Assembly: GCF_035987325.1 (NCBI RefSeq)
Contig: NZ_CP108488.1
Span: 8,618,001-8,682,000 of the forward strand
Direction of reading: 5' to 3'
Source: Streptomyces sp. NBC_01244
GTDB lineage: Bacteria; Actinomycetota; Actinomycetes; Streptomycetales; Streptomycetaceae
Length of the DNA: 64,000 nt
The notes under the pieces were generated by a model. That model worked only from the letters and a program-made list of their open reading frames with translations, ran no database searches and was not told the DNA's origin. Shown here one piece after another: positions 33,355 to 41,301 of the stretch. A program made the position numbers and the translations under genes. Numbering within the stretch: the stretch's first letter is position 1; the number at the start of each line of letters is the position of its first letter.

Positions 33355-34215
33355 TCAGGAATAGGTGTGGAAGCCCCGGCCGGTCTTGCGGCCGAGCAGG
33401 CCCGCGTCCACCATCCGGGCCAGCAAGGGAGGCGGTGCGTACAGAGGTTCCCGGTACTCCGCGTACATCGACCGGGCGATCGCCTGGACGGTGTCCAGCC
33501 CGATGAGGTCGGCGAGGGCCAGCGGCCCGAGGGGGTGCGCGCAGCCCAGGGTCATGCCCCGGTCGATGTCCTCGGCCGACGCGGTCCGCGATGCGGCCAT
33601 CCGTACGGCGGCCAGCAGGTAGGGGACGAGGAGCGCGTTCACCACGAACCCGGCCCGGTCCTCGGCCTGGACGACCTGTTTGCCCAGCACGCCGGAGGCG
33701 AACTCCCGCGCGCGCCGGACGGTCTGCGCGGAGGTGAGCAGGGAGGGCACCAGCTCGACCAGGGGAAGTACCGGGACGGGATTGAAGAAGTGGAGGCCGA
33801 CGACCTGTTCCGGCCGGGACGTGGCCGCCGCCAGCCGGATGACCGGGATGGAGGAGGTGTTCGTCGCGAGGACCGCGTCCCTGTGCCCGACGGCCCGGTC
33901 GAGCCGGGCGAAGACCTCCAGCTTCGCCCGCTCGTCCTCGGCCACCGCTTCGACGACGAGGTCCCGGTCGGCCATCCCGTCCATGTCCGTGGTCATCGTG
34001 ATCCGGCCCGCGGCGGCGTCGCGTTCGGCGTCGGTGAGCTTTCCGGCGGCCGTGGCGCGGGCCAGGGAGCGCGCGATCCGCTCCAGGCCGGCGTCCGCGG
34101 CCCGCCGGCTCGTCTCCACCACCACGACGTCCCGCCCGGCGCGGGCGCAGACCTCGGCGATCCCGGAGCCCATCAGGCCGCACCCCACGATCCCGACGCG
34201 TTCGACATCGGTCAT
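33355..34215 (-). CDS. 3-hydroxyacyl-CoA dehydrogenase family protein
   Basis: This 286-residue NAD-dependent enzyme oxidises 3-hydroxyacyl-CoA (for example 3-hydroxybutyryl-CoA) to the 3-keto form. The Rossmann motif GCGLMGSGIAEVCARAG is at about residues 11-27. The catalytic histidine is in GLHFFNPVPVLPLVELV (about 140) and the conserved TSSI and the GFVVNALLVPYL hinge are present. The C-terminal domain ends GRKTGRGFHTYS, as in FadB2/Hbd-type proteins. The ATG at 34215 has GGGAG upstream. It is the last enzyme gene of the leftward acyl-CoA operon. Confidence 0.92.
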   Translation of the reverse strand: MTDVERVGIVGCGLMGSGIAEVCARAGRDVVVVETSRRAADAGLERIARSLARATAAGKLTDAERDAAAGRITMTTDMDGMADRDLVVEAVAEDERAKLEVFARLDRAVGHRDAVLATNTSSIPVIRLAAATSRPEQVVGLHFFNPVPVLPLVELVPSLLTSAQTVRRAREFASGVLGKQVVQAEDRAGFVVNALLVPYLLAAVRMAASRTASAEDIDRGMTLGCAHPLGPLALADLIGLDTVQAIARSMYAEYREPLYAPPPLLARMVDAGLLGRKTGRGFHTYS

Positions 34216-34287
34216 CGGCTCTCCCTCTTCGGACTCGGACGTTTCTCGTGCGGTTCCCGTACGGTTCGTTCCCGTACGGGTCCCTCC

Positions 34288-34323
34288 CGGACGGACGGAC
34301 GGACGGACTGACGGACTGACGGG
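34288..34323. repeat. Short ACGG/ACTG tetranucleotide repeat
   Basis: The stretch between the acyl-CoA dehydrogenase and hydroxyacyl-CoA dehydrogenase genes holds about eight near-perfect 4-bp units (acgg with two actg variants). It lies in the intergenic 34216-34382, which otherwise shows no gene or clear promoter. Slippage here would alter the spacing but no protein. Confidence 0.7.
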
Positions 34324-34382
34324 CGGATCCGGCGGCCGTCCGGGCCGCGGACCGCGGGTGCGGCCCGGACCGCCGCCCGGGG

Positions 34383-35558
34383 TCACACGGAGGACGGCAT
34401 CCGCAGGACTCCGGTGCCGCGCTTGACGAGTTCGCCCGCGATGATCAGGCGCTGGATCTCGGAGGTGCCCTCCCAGATGCGGTCGACGCGCAGTTCGCGG
34501 TAGAGCCGCTCGACGGGGTACGAGCGGTCGTAGCCGCGGCCCCCGAAGATCTGCAGGCAGCGGTCGATGACCCGGCCGGACGCCTCGCTCGCCGACAGCT
34601 TGGCGATGGCGGCCTTCGCGTGCAGCGTCTTGCGGTCGAGGACGCCCTCGTCGACCTCCCAGGCGACCTGGTGGGTGTAGGCGCGGTTGACGGCGATGTC
34701 GACGGCGCAGTCGGCGAGCATGCCCTGGATCAGCTGGAAGTCGGCGATGGGGGAGCCGAACTGGCGGCGCTCGACCGCCCAGTCGCGGGCGAGTTCCAGG
34801 GCGCGCTCCGCCGCTCCGATCGTGCGCGCGGCGATCATCAGCCGTTCCTCGGTGAACCAGGAGCGGGTGATGTCGTAGCCGGTGCCCACCTCCCCGAGCA
34901 CGGCGTCCGCGGGCAGGCGGACCTCGGAGAAGGTGAACTCGGGGTGCTCGTAGACGAAGGTGTGCATCCAGCGGGGCACCCGGGTCATCTCGATGCCCGG
35001 GGTGTCCTTGTCGACGAGGAACAGGGTCGGTGCCCGCTCCTCGCCGGCGGCCGCGAGGACGATCATGAAGTCCGCGTGGTCGCCGACGGTGACGAACCAC
35101 TTCTCGCCGTTCAGTACCCAACCGCCGTCCCCGGTCCGCGTCGCCGTGGTCCGCAGGCTCTGCGGGTCGGAGCCGGCCTCGGGCTCGCTCACCGCGTAGC
35201 AGTCGCGGCGCTGTCCCCGGATCACCGGGACGAGGTACCGCTCGCGCTGGTCCGGCGTGCAGAAGGACAGTGCGTTGGCCGGACGCCACACCATGTCCCA
35301 CAAGGCGCCGGTGAGCCGTCCGAGTTCGGCCTGGACGGTGACCTGCTCCAGGATGCTCAGCCCGGCCCCGCCCCACTCCGCGGGCATGTTGACGGCCTGG
35401 AGGCCGCTGTCGAGGACGGCGTCGCGGATCTCGGTGTGGGCGTGCGCGGGGAGGCCGTTGTTCTCCTCGCAGTCGAGTTCGTACTTCATGATGAACCCGG
35501 TGAGGGCGCGCGCCGAGTCGCGGAGCTCTTCCTGACGGGCGGTGAGGCGGAAGTCCAT
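34383..35558 (-). CDS. Acyl-CoA dehydrogenase (second copy of a tandem pair)
   Basis: This 391-residue FAD enzyme introduces an alpha-beta double bond into an acyl-CoA. The FAD-binding motifs CYAVSEPEAGSD and NGEKWFVTVGD are at about residues 120-160. The C-terminal four-helix bundle carries the substrate loop FGGRGYDRSYPVERLYRE, and the catalytic glutamate lies in RIWEGTSEIQ (about 370). Its paralogue just upstream on the same strand has exactly the same length and closely similar C-terminal half. Electrons would normally pass to an electron-transfer flavoprotein, but here a ferredoxin/NuoF-like pair is in the same operon. Confidence 0.93.
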   Translation of the reverse strand: MDFRLTARQEELRDSARALTGFIMKYELDCEENNGLPAHAHTEIRDAVLDSGLQAVNMPAEWGGAGLSILEQVTVQAELGRLTGALWDMVWRPANALSFCTPDQRERYLVPVIRGQRRDCYAVSEPEAGSDPQSLRTTATRTGDGGWVLNGEKWFVTVGDHADFMIVLAAAGEERAPTLFLVDKDTPGIEMTRVPRWMHTFVYEHPEFTFSEVRLPADAVLGEVGTGYDITRSWFTEERLMIAARTIGAAERALELARDWAVERRQFGSPIADFQLIQGMLADCAVDIAVNRAYTHQVAWEVDEGVLDRKTLHAKAAIAKLSASEASGRVIDRCLQIFGGRGYDRSYPVERLYRELRVDRIWEGTSEIQRLIIAGELVKRGTGVLRMPSSV

Positions 35559-35640
35559 GTCGTGTTCGTCCTCGTCCTCGTGATGATGATGGTGATGGCG
35601 GTCGTGGTTGCGGGGTGGCAGGCGGTGGCGCAGGGGCCCG

Positions 35641-36816
35641 TCAGGAGCGGCCGGGCAGGGCGAGCGCCCGCGTACCCCGCTTGACGAGCTCGTTGGCGAT
35701 GATCAGCCGCTGGATCTCGGAGGTGCCCTCCCAGATCCGGTCGACGCGCAGTTCGCGGTACATCCGCTCGACGGGGTACGAGCGGTCGTAGCCGCGTCCT
35801 CCGAAGATCTGCACGCACCGGTCGACGACCCGTCCCGCCGCCTCGCTCGCGGCGAGCTTCGCCGTCGACGCCTTGGCGTGCAGGGTCTTGGGGTCGGTGT
35901 GCGGCTGGTCGGCTTCCCAGGCGACCTGGTGGGTGTAGGCGCGGTTGACGGCGATGTCGACGGCGCAGTCGGCGAGCATGCCCTGGATCAGCTGGAAGTT
36001 GGCGATGGGGGAGCCGAACTGGCGGCGGCCGACCGCCCAGTCGCGGGCGAGTTCCAGGGCGCGCTCCGCCGCTCCGACGGTCCGGGCGGCGATCATCAGC
36101 CGCTCGTCCGTGAACCACTCCTTCGTCAGCTCGTAGCCGTTGCCGACCCCGCCGAGCACGTCCTCGTCGGCGACGAAGACATCGGTGAAGGTGAACTCGG
36201 GGTGCCCGTTCACGGCGGAGTGCATGAACCGGGGGACCCGCGTCATCTCGACGCCCGCCGCCCCCTTGTCCACGAAGAACAGGGTCGCGGCCCGCTCCGG
36301 GCCCGCATCGGCCTGCACCAGCAGGAAGTCGGCGATGTCACCGCAGGTCACGAACCACTTCTCGCCGTTGAGCAGCCAGCCGCCCCCGGTGCGGGTCGCC
36401 GTGCTCGTGCACGAGCCGGGGTCCGAGCCCGCACCGGGTTCGGTGACCGCGAACGCGTCGAACCGCTCGCCCCGGATGACGGGCAGGAGGTACTTCTCGC
36501 GCTGCGCCTCGGTGCCGTGGGCGAGGACGTTCGCGGGCCGCCAGGGGATGTCCCAGAGGCAGTTGGTGACCTTGCCGAACTCCTCCTCGACGATGACCTG
36601 GTCCAGCAGGGACAGGCCGGCTCCACCCCAGGCGGCGGGCATGTTGATCGCGTAGACCCCGGCGTCCATGGCGGCGCGGGTCAGCTCGCGGACCGTCTCG
36701 GCGGGCAACGGGCCGCCCGCCTCCTCGGACCGGTCCTCGTACCCCATCAGGAGTCGTGCGTAGCCGGCGGCGCGGGCCTTGAGGTCGGCCTGCTCGGGCG
36801 TGTAGCGGAAGTCCAT
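35641..36816 (-). CDS. Acyl-CoA dehydrogenase (first copy of a tandem pair)
   Basis: This 391-residue acyl-CoA dehydrogenase is a paralogue of the product at 34383-35558. FAD motifs are AFAVTEPGAGSDPGS and NGEKWFVTCGD; the catalytic glutamate is again in RIWEGTSEIQ. The ATG at 36816 is preceded by GGAG. Both copies keep all key residues, so neither looks like an inactive partner. Between the copies (35559-35640) are only short GTC/GAT repeats and no promoter. The pair may form a heteromer or split chain lengths; this is not decidable from sequence. Confidence 0.93.
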   Translation of the reverse strand: MDFRYTPEQADLKARAAGYARLLMGYEDRSEEAGGPLPAETVRELTRAAMDAGVYAINMPAAWGGAGLSLLDQVIVEEEFGKVTNCLWDIPWRPANVLAHGTEAQREKYLLPVIRGERFDAFAVTEPGAGSDPGSCTSTATRTGGGWLLNGEKWFVTCGDIADFLLVQADAGPERAATLFFVDKGAAGVEMTRVPRFMHSAVNGHPEFTFTDVFVADEDVLGGVGNGYELTKEWFTDERLMIAARTVGAAERALELARDWAVGRRQFGSPIANFQLIQGMLADCAVDIAVNRAYTHQVAWEADQPHTDPKTLHAKASTAKLAASEAAGRVVDRCVQIFGGRGYDRSYPVERMYRELRVDRIWEGTSEIQRLIIANELVKRGTRALALPGRS

Positions 36817-36849
36817 GGCGTTCTCCAGGGCCTGGGAAGCAGATGAGGC

Positions 36850-36887
36850 AGGGGATGTGAGGTGCGGGAGGGGATGTGAGGTGCGGG
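36850..36887. repeat. Two perfect 19-bp tandem repeats
   Basis: The unit aggggatgtgaggtgcggg occurs twice in the short gap (36817-36901) between the acyl-CoA synthetase and dehydrogenase genes. It contains GGGAG-like ribosome-binding elements but lies too far from the start codon at 36816 for direct use. No other feature is seen in the gap. Confidence 0.8.
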
Positions 36888-36901
36888 AGGGCGGCGCGGG
36901 G

Positions 36902-38986
36902 TCAGCCCAGGACGGCCCGTGCGTCCAGCGCCAGGGCGCCGTCCGGGCGGACCAGCAGCGGGTTGACCTCCAGCTCGGCGATCTCCGGATGCGCGGCGGC
37001 CACCGTCGTGATGCGTTCGATCGCGGCGGCCGCAGCGGCCACGTCCACGGCGGGCCGGCCGCGGACACCCGCGAGCAGGGCGGCGCTCCGCAGCCCCCGC
37101 AGCAGCTCCTCGGCCCGCCGCGCCGGTACGGGCGCCAGCGCGAAGGCCACGTCGCGCAGGGTCTCGGTGAGGACCCCGCCGAGCCCGACCATGGCCACCG
37201 GTCCGAAGCGGGGGTCACGATTCACGCCCACGATCAGTTCGATGCCGTCCGAGAGGTCCGCCATGGCCTCGACCGAGTACGAGCCGGCGCCGAACCGGGC
37301 GCGCATGTCCCGGTAGGCGGCGAGGAGCGCGTCCCGGTCGGTCAGGCGCAGCGCCACCCCACCCGCGTCGGACTTGTGCAGCAGGTGCAGGGCCTTCAGC
37401 ACGTACGGGCCCTCGAACTCCCCTGCCGCGTCCCGTACTCCGGCCTCGTCGGTGACCTCGCGGGCGGACGGGAACGGCACACCGGCGGCGCCGAGCAGTC
37501 CGCGCACCACGTGGTACCCCGGGTCCCGCAGCGGCGCGGCGGCGGGGGGCAGCGCGGGGAGCGCGGGCAGCTCCGGTGCGGAGGCCGCCGTCCGGCGTGT
37601 CATCGCCGACAGTGCGCGGGCCGCGTCCTCGGTGGCGGCGAACACCGGTATCCCGGCCCCGGCCAGCACCCGGCAGCTCGGCGACCGCGGATACATCGAC
37701 TGCACCACCAGGGGCTTCGGCGACTCCGCGAGGTGGGTGACGATCTTCTCGGCGGCCCGCGTCTCACCCTCCGCGAGCACGGAGCCGCCCGCCTGGCCGC
37801 CGCCCAGGCCGCCCCCGGACGCGGCGTACCCGCCGAAGTAGCCCGTCATCAGGACCGCGTCGACCTCCTCGGCGGCGAGGAGTTCCGCGATCGTGTCGGC
37901 GTAGGAGAGGGGCTGTTGCTCGCCCATGCCCGCCAGGTCGACCGGATTGCCGACCGCGGACTGCCGCCACAGCACGGTCCGCAGCCGGTCCTGGGTCGCC
38001 GCGGCGAGCTCCGGCACCTGGAGGCCGGCGTCCTCGGCGGCGTCGGCCGCGATCGCCCCGTGGCCGCCGCCGTCGGTGAAGACCGCGGTCCGGCGCCCTC
38101 CCCCGCGAGGTCCGGGCCGGCTGCTCACCGCGGCCAGTACCACGGTCATCTCCCGTGGTGTGCGTACGAGTTCCACCCCCGCGTCGCGGCAGGCGGCGGC
38201 CACGACGTCGGCCGAGGTGGTGAGCGCCCCGGTGTGCGACCGGGCGCTGCGGGCGGACGCGGAGCCGCGCCCGGCGGTGAGCAGGACCACCGGTTTGCCC
38301 GCGGCGGCGGCGGCCCGGGCGAAGGCCCTGCCGTCGCCGAAGTCCTCGGCGTACACGGCGATCGCCGTGGTGGCCTCGTGCCGGGCGCAGTCCTCGACGA
38401 GGTCGACGAGGGTGACGTCGGCCTGGTTGCCGAGGGAGACGAACCGGGAGAAGCCCAGGCCGTGCGGAGCGCCCCGGAGCTGGAGTTCGAGGGCGAGGTT
38501 GCCGCTCTGGCTGAGCAGGGCGGTGCCGCCGGGCGTGAAACCGTCCGAGGCGAGGTACAGCTCGGTCGTGTTGTCGGCGATCCCCAGGCAGTTGGGTCCG
38601 ACGAGCACGGCTCCGGCCTCCCGGACCCGGGCGACGACCGCGCGCTGGCGGGCCGCTCCCTCCGGGCCGGCTTCGGCGAAGCCGGCGGTGATGCCGACGA
38701 TCGCCTTCGCCCCGCAGGCCAGGGCGTCTTCCACGGCGGCTTCGAAGCCGCTGCCGGGGACTGAGATCACCACCAGCTCGACGGGTTCGCCGATGGCGGC
38801 GAGGGACGGGGCAGCCCGTCTGCCGAGGACGGTGCCGCCGCGCCGGTTCACCAGGTGTACCGGGCGCCGGCCATCGGCGCGCAGGGCCTGGGAGGCCACC
38901 GCGTGGCCGTACTTCGCCGGATCGTCGCTGGCGCCGACCACGGCGACCGAGCGCGGGTCGAAGAGAGCGGTCAGATCGCGTCCCAT
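36902..38986 (-). CDS. ADP-forming acyl-CoA synthetase (acetate-CoA ligase family)
   Basis: This 694-residue enzyme is of the NDP-forming acyl-CoA synthetase superfamily, with alpha and beta parts fused. The N-terminal CoA-binding Rossmann domain starts VAVVGASDDPAKYG. The succinyl-CoA-synthetase-like ligase domain has the phospho-histidine loop SHTGALT (about residue 250). A C-terminal ATP-grasp domain has GPYVLKALHLLHKSDAGGVALRL and AELEVNPLLVRPDG. It would activate a carboxylic acid to its CoA thioester for the dehydrogenases downstream. The ATG at 38986 lies one base after the ferredoxin stop. Confidence 0.9.
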   Translation of the reverse strand: MGRDLTALFDPRSVAVVGASDDPAKYGHAVASQALRADGRRPVHLVNRRGGTVLGRRAAPSLAAIGEPVELVVISVPGSGFEAAVEDALACGAKAIVGITAGFAEAGPEGAARQRAVVARVREAGAVLVGPNCLGIADNTTELYLASDGFTPGGTALLSQSGNLALELQLRGAPHGLGFSRFVSLGNQADVTLVDLVEDCARHEATTAIAVYAEDFGDGRAFARAAAAAGKPVVLLTAGRGSASARSARSHTGALTTSADVVAAACRDAGVELVRTPREMTVVLAAVSSRPGPRGGGRRTAVFTDGGGHGAIAADAAEDAGLQVPELAAATQDRLRTVLWRQSAVGNPVDLAGMGEQQPLSYADTIAELLAAEEVDAVLMTGYFGGYAASGGGLGGGQAGGSVLAEGETRAAEKIVTHLAESPKPLVVQSMYPRSPSCRVLAGAGIPVFAATEDAARALSAMTRRTAASAPELPALPALPPAAAPLRDPGYHVVRGLLGAAGVPFPSAREVTDEAGVRDAAGEFEGPYVLKALHLLHKSDAGGVALRLTDRDALLAAYRDMRARFGAGSYSVEAMADLSDGIELIVGVNRDPRFGPVAMVGLGGVLTETLRDVAFALAPVPARRAEELLRGLRSAALLAGVRGRPAVDVAAAAAAIERITTVAAAHPEIAELEVNPLLVRPDGALALDARAVLG

Positions 38987-38987
38987 G

Positions 38988-39179
38988 TCACTTCTCCACT
39001 CGGAGCGCGGAGTTGGGGCAGCTCGCGGCGCAGGCACGCGCCGCTTCCTCGGTGCCGGGCGGGACGGCGACGGCGATGACCTTCGCGTAGCCCCACTCGT
39101 CGAGTTCGACCAGGTGGGGTGCGTGTTCCTGGCACAGTCCGTAGCCCTGGCAGCGGGTGGAGTCCAGCAGGAGTTTCAC
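38988..39179 (-). CDS. Small [3Fe-4S]-type ferredoxin
   Basis: This 63-residue ferredoxin belongs to the Streptomyces P450-type single-cluster group. Cysteines are arranged as CQGYGLC (about residues 9-15) and CAASCP near 49-54, the C-x5-C...CP pattern of [3Fe-4S] proteins. The GTG at 39179 overlaps the stop of the NuoF-like gene (GTGA), so the two proteins are coupled. No P450 gene is nearby. Its likely partners are the NuoF-like flavoprotein as reductant and either the Rieske oxygenase across the promoter or the acyl-CoA dehydrogenases. Confidence 0.92.
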   Translation of the reverse strand: MKLLLDSTRCQGYGLCQEHAPHLVELDEWGYAKVIAVAVPPGTEEAARACAASCPNSALRVEK

Positions 39180-40498
39180 GGTGTTCCTTTCAGCACGGGC
39201 ATGCGGGGTACGGCCTTGTCGTCCAGGGCCGTGTCGTCCACGGCCGCTTCGGCGACCTCGGGTACGGCCACGGCGAGGCGGCCCCTGTGACCGCCCGTGG
39301 GCAGGGCGGCGGCGCAGCTTGGACAGGGCCCCCGCAGGTGGGACCGGACGGTTTCGGGGAAAGCGCGCGGCAGGCTGCCGGCGACGCTCGCGGCGGCGTC
39401 CAGCAGGCCGCACGCGCCCCGCCCGGGCAGCCCCAGCGACCACCGTTCCAACCGGGCGGGAGTATCGGGTGCGGCGGTGCCCGAGGCGAGGGCGTACACG
39501 GCGTCGCGGACCGCGGCGGTGCCCGAGACGCAGACCCCGCACTGCCGTGCGCTCTCCGCCGCGAGGTGGCCGACGGCGTCGGCGGCGGTGCTCACCGGGC
39601 AGGCTCCGGCGGCGAGGAACCGGATCGCTCCGCAGCCCAGTGCGGTGCCCGCCGAGGCGAGCGCGCCCGGTTCGAGGGGGAGATCCAGGGCGCGGGCGTC
39701 GACGAGCCCGCCGAACAGTCCGCCCATCAGGGCCCCGGCCGCGTCCGGGACGCCGAGCGCGGCGGCCAGCGTGCGCAGGGGGACTCCGTAGGGGACTTCG
39801 GTGAGGAGGGGGGTCGCGCTCCCACCGGACAGGGTCACCAGGGTGGAGCGGGCGATCGCCTGCCGCAGGCCGGGGCGGGCGGCGGTGAGGGCGATGCGGG
39901 CCAGCGTCTCGACGTTGGACACCAGGGTCGGCGCGCCGCCGACCCCGCGCTCGAAGGGGCGGGGCGGTTTGGCGGTGGGCAGGGCGGGCCCGCCGTCGAT
40001 CCGGCGGACGACCGCGCTCTCCTCCCCGGCGACATAGGTGTGGGCGGTCTCGACGATCTCGACGGGCAGGCACGGCTCCCGTTCGGCGAGGGCCCGGCGG
40101 ACGCGGTCGGCGGCCACCGGGTCCGAGAGGTAGACGTAGCCGCGTACGGCGCCGGTGACCGCGGCGGCGCGGGCGAGGCCGTCGAGGACCAGATGGGGCC
40201 TGGCCCGCAGCAGCCAGCGGTCCTTGACCGAACCGGGCTCGCCCTCCTCGCCGTTCGCCACCACCACCGGGACGCCGCCGCGCTCGCGGACGGCACGCAG
40301 CTTGACGGCGGCCGGGAAACCGGCCCCGCCGCGCCCGCGCAGACCGGATGCGGCGAGGTGGCGCAGCAGCTCGTCCGGTCCGGTGGCGTCGGCGTAGCCA
40401 CCGGTGGCGAGGTACGCCTCGGCGTTCTCCACCGTGTCCGGCGCGGCTCCGAGCACGGAGCCCGGTGGCCGTCCCGCCGGGATTCGGATCGTGGTCAT
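39176..40498 (-). CDS. NuoF-like FMN/NADH flavoprotein
   Basis: This 440-residue protein is related to the 51-kDa subunit of complex I and to NAD-dependent formate dehydrogenase/hydrogenase diaphorases. FMN and NADH motifs are GRGGAGFPAAVK (about residues 53-64) and NGEEGEPGSVKDR (about 78-90), with SNVETLA for the SLBB part. The C-terminal iron-sulfur motif is altered. Where NuoF has ESCGxCxPC, this protein has ESARQCGVC, so one cysteine is lost; a separate GPCPSC lies near the C-terminus. It is not in a complex I operon. It probably passes electrons from NADH to the coupled ferredoxin. Start is ATG at 40498. Confidence 0.9.
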   Translation of the reverse strand: MTTIRIPAGRPPGSVLGAAPDTVENAEAYLATGGYADATGPDELLRHLAASGLRGRGGAGFPAAVKLRAVRERGGVPVVVANGEEGEPGSVKDRWLLRARPHLVLDGLARAAAVTGAVRGYVYLSDPVAADRVRRALAEREPCLPVEIVETAHTYVAGEESAVVRRIDGGPALPTAKPPRPFERGVGGAPTLVSNVETLARIALTAARPGLRQAIARSTLVTLSGGSATPLLTEVPYGVPLRTLAAALGVPDAAGALMGGLFGGLVDARALDLPLEPGALASAGTALGCGAIRFLAAGACPVSTAADAVGHLAAESARQCGVCVSGTAAVRDAVYALASGTAAPDTPARLERWSLGLPGRGACGLLDAAASVAGSLPRAFPETVRSHLRGPCPSCAAALPTGGHRGRLAVAVPEVAEAAVDDTALDDKAVPRMPVLKGTP

Positions 40499-40896
40499 CG
40501 GCTTTTTCCTGTCGGGGAGTTGGCACGCAGGGCGCGTACGGCGCTCTCGAGTGCGGCGCGGTCCGCGGTGGTTCGGGCGTATCCCGTTCCCGGGAGGCCG
40601 ATGAGCATGCGGTGGTGCTCGAGGACCACCTCGCCGGCGAGCAGGGCGGCCGGGTGGTCGCCGTGCCCGGCGCCGTCGGCGACGGCGGTCACCAGAGCGG
40701 CGACCTCGGCCAGGTAGCGCAGCCAGTCGCGCCGGCCGCCCCGCAGGATCAGCCGCTCCAGGCGACGCCGCTCGCAGGCCACCAGCTCCGCCGGGGGATG
40801 GTGCGAGGAGGCGCGCAGGGCGGCGACCGCAGCGGGCAGTTCCCGCTCCGGTTCGGGGGTGAGCCCGAGCCAGTCCAGACGCCGACGACCGCTCAT
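40495..40896 (-). CDS. Small helical protein of unknown function coupled to the NuoF-like gene
   Basis: This 133-residue soluble protein is rich in Arg, Leu, Ala and Glu. It seems almost wholly helical (ELVACERRRLERLILRG, RDWLRYLAEVAALVTAV, RAALESAVRALRA). No family is recognised. The ATG at 40896 has GGAGG 5 bases upstream and is the first gene of the leftward acyl-CoA/redox operon. Its stop overlaps the NuoF-like start (ATGA). The coupling suggests an accessory or assembly subunit for the flavoprotein. Confidence 0.75.
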   Translation of the reverse strand: MSGRRRLDWLGLTPEPERELPAAVAALRASSHHPPAELVACERRRLERLILRGGRRDWLRYLAEVAALVTAVADGAGHGDHPAALLAGEVVLEHHRMLIGLPGTGYARTTADRAALESAVRALRANSPTGKSR

Positions 40897-41125
40897 GCGT
40901 GCCTCCGGTAGGGGTGGGGGTGCCGTGAGCGACCGGGCCGGTGACGGGGAGCCGGGGGCGGGGTGGGGATGCCCGGGGTTCACCGCGGGGGGCGCGGGTG
41001 GCGTGCGGCAGGGAGGGATGGAGGGGGTGCGGGCCCGGGCGGGTGCCAGGGCGGCGCGGCTGCGTCCGGCCCGACAAAAGGCCCAGAAGAGGAGGAACGT
41101 CGGTGCAGCGACGAGAATTACGCTA

Positions 41126-41143
41126 GCTGACCGATCGGTCAGC
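41126..41143. promoter_or_regulatory. TetR-type operator inside a divergent promoter
   Basis: GCTGACCGATCGGTCAGC is a perfect 18-bp palindrome. On the minus strand it exactly fills the spacer between TTGTAC (41144-41149) and TAGCGT (41120-41125), a good -35/-10 pair with 18-bp spacing for the leftward operon. On the plus strand TTGACC (about 41153) with CAATCT 17 bases later could drive the Rieske operon, and a degenerate copy (GACTGTCCAATCGGTC, 41182-41197) overlaps that -10. One repressor could therefore close both promoters. The rest of the 405-bp gap (40897-41301) shows no gene. Confidence 0.7.
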
Positions 41144-41301
41144 GTACAAGTCTTGACCCGGCGGAATTCAGCCAGCAATCTGACTGTCCAATCGGTCAGC
41201 AAGGCCTCGGCGTCCGCCCCGGCCCGCTGCCCGCCGCCGGGTCGTCTCGCTGCCCCATGCCGAGACCGATCACCGCACCGCCGGTACGGAGGAGTCACCC
41301 G

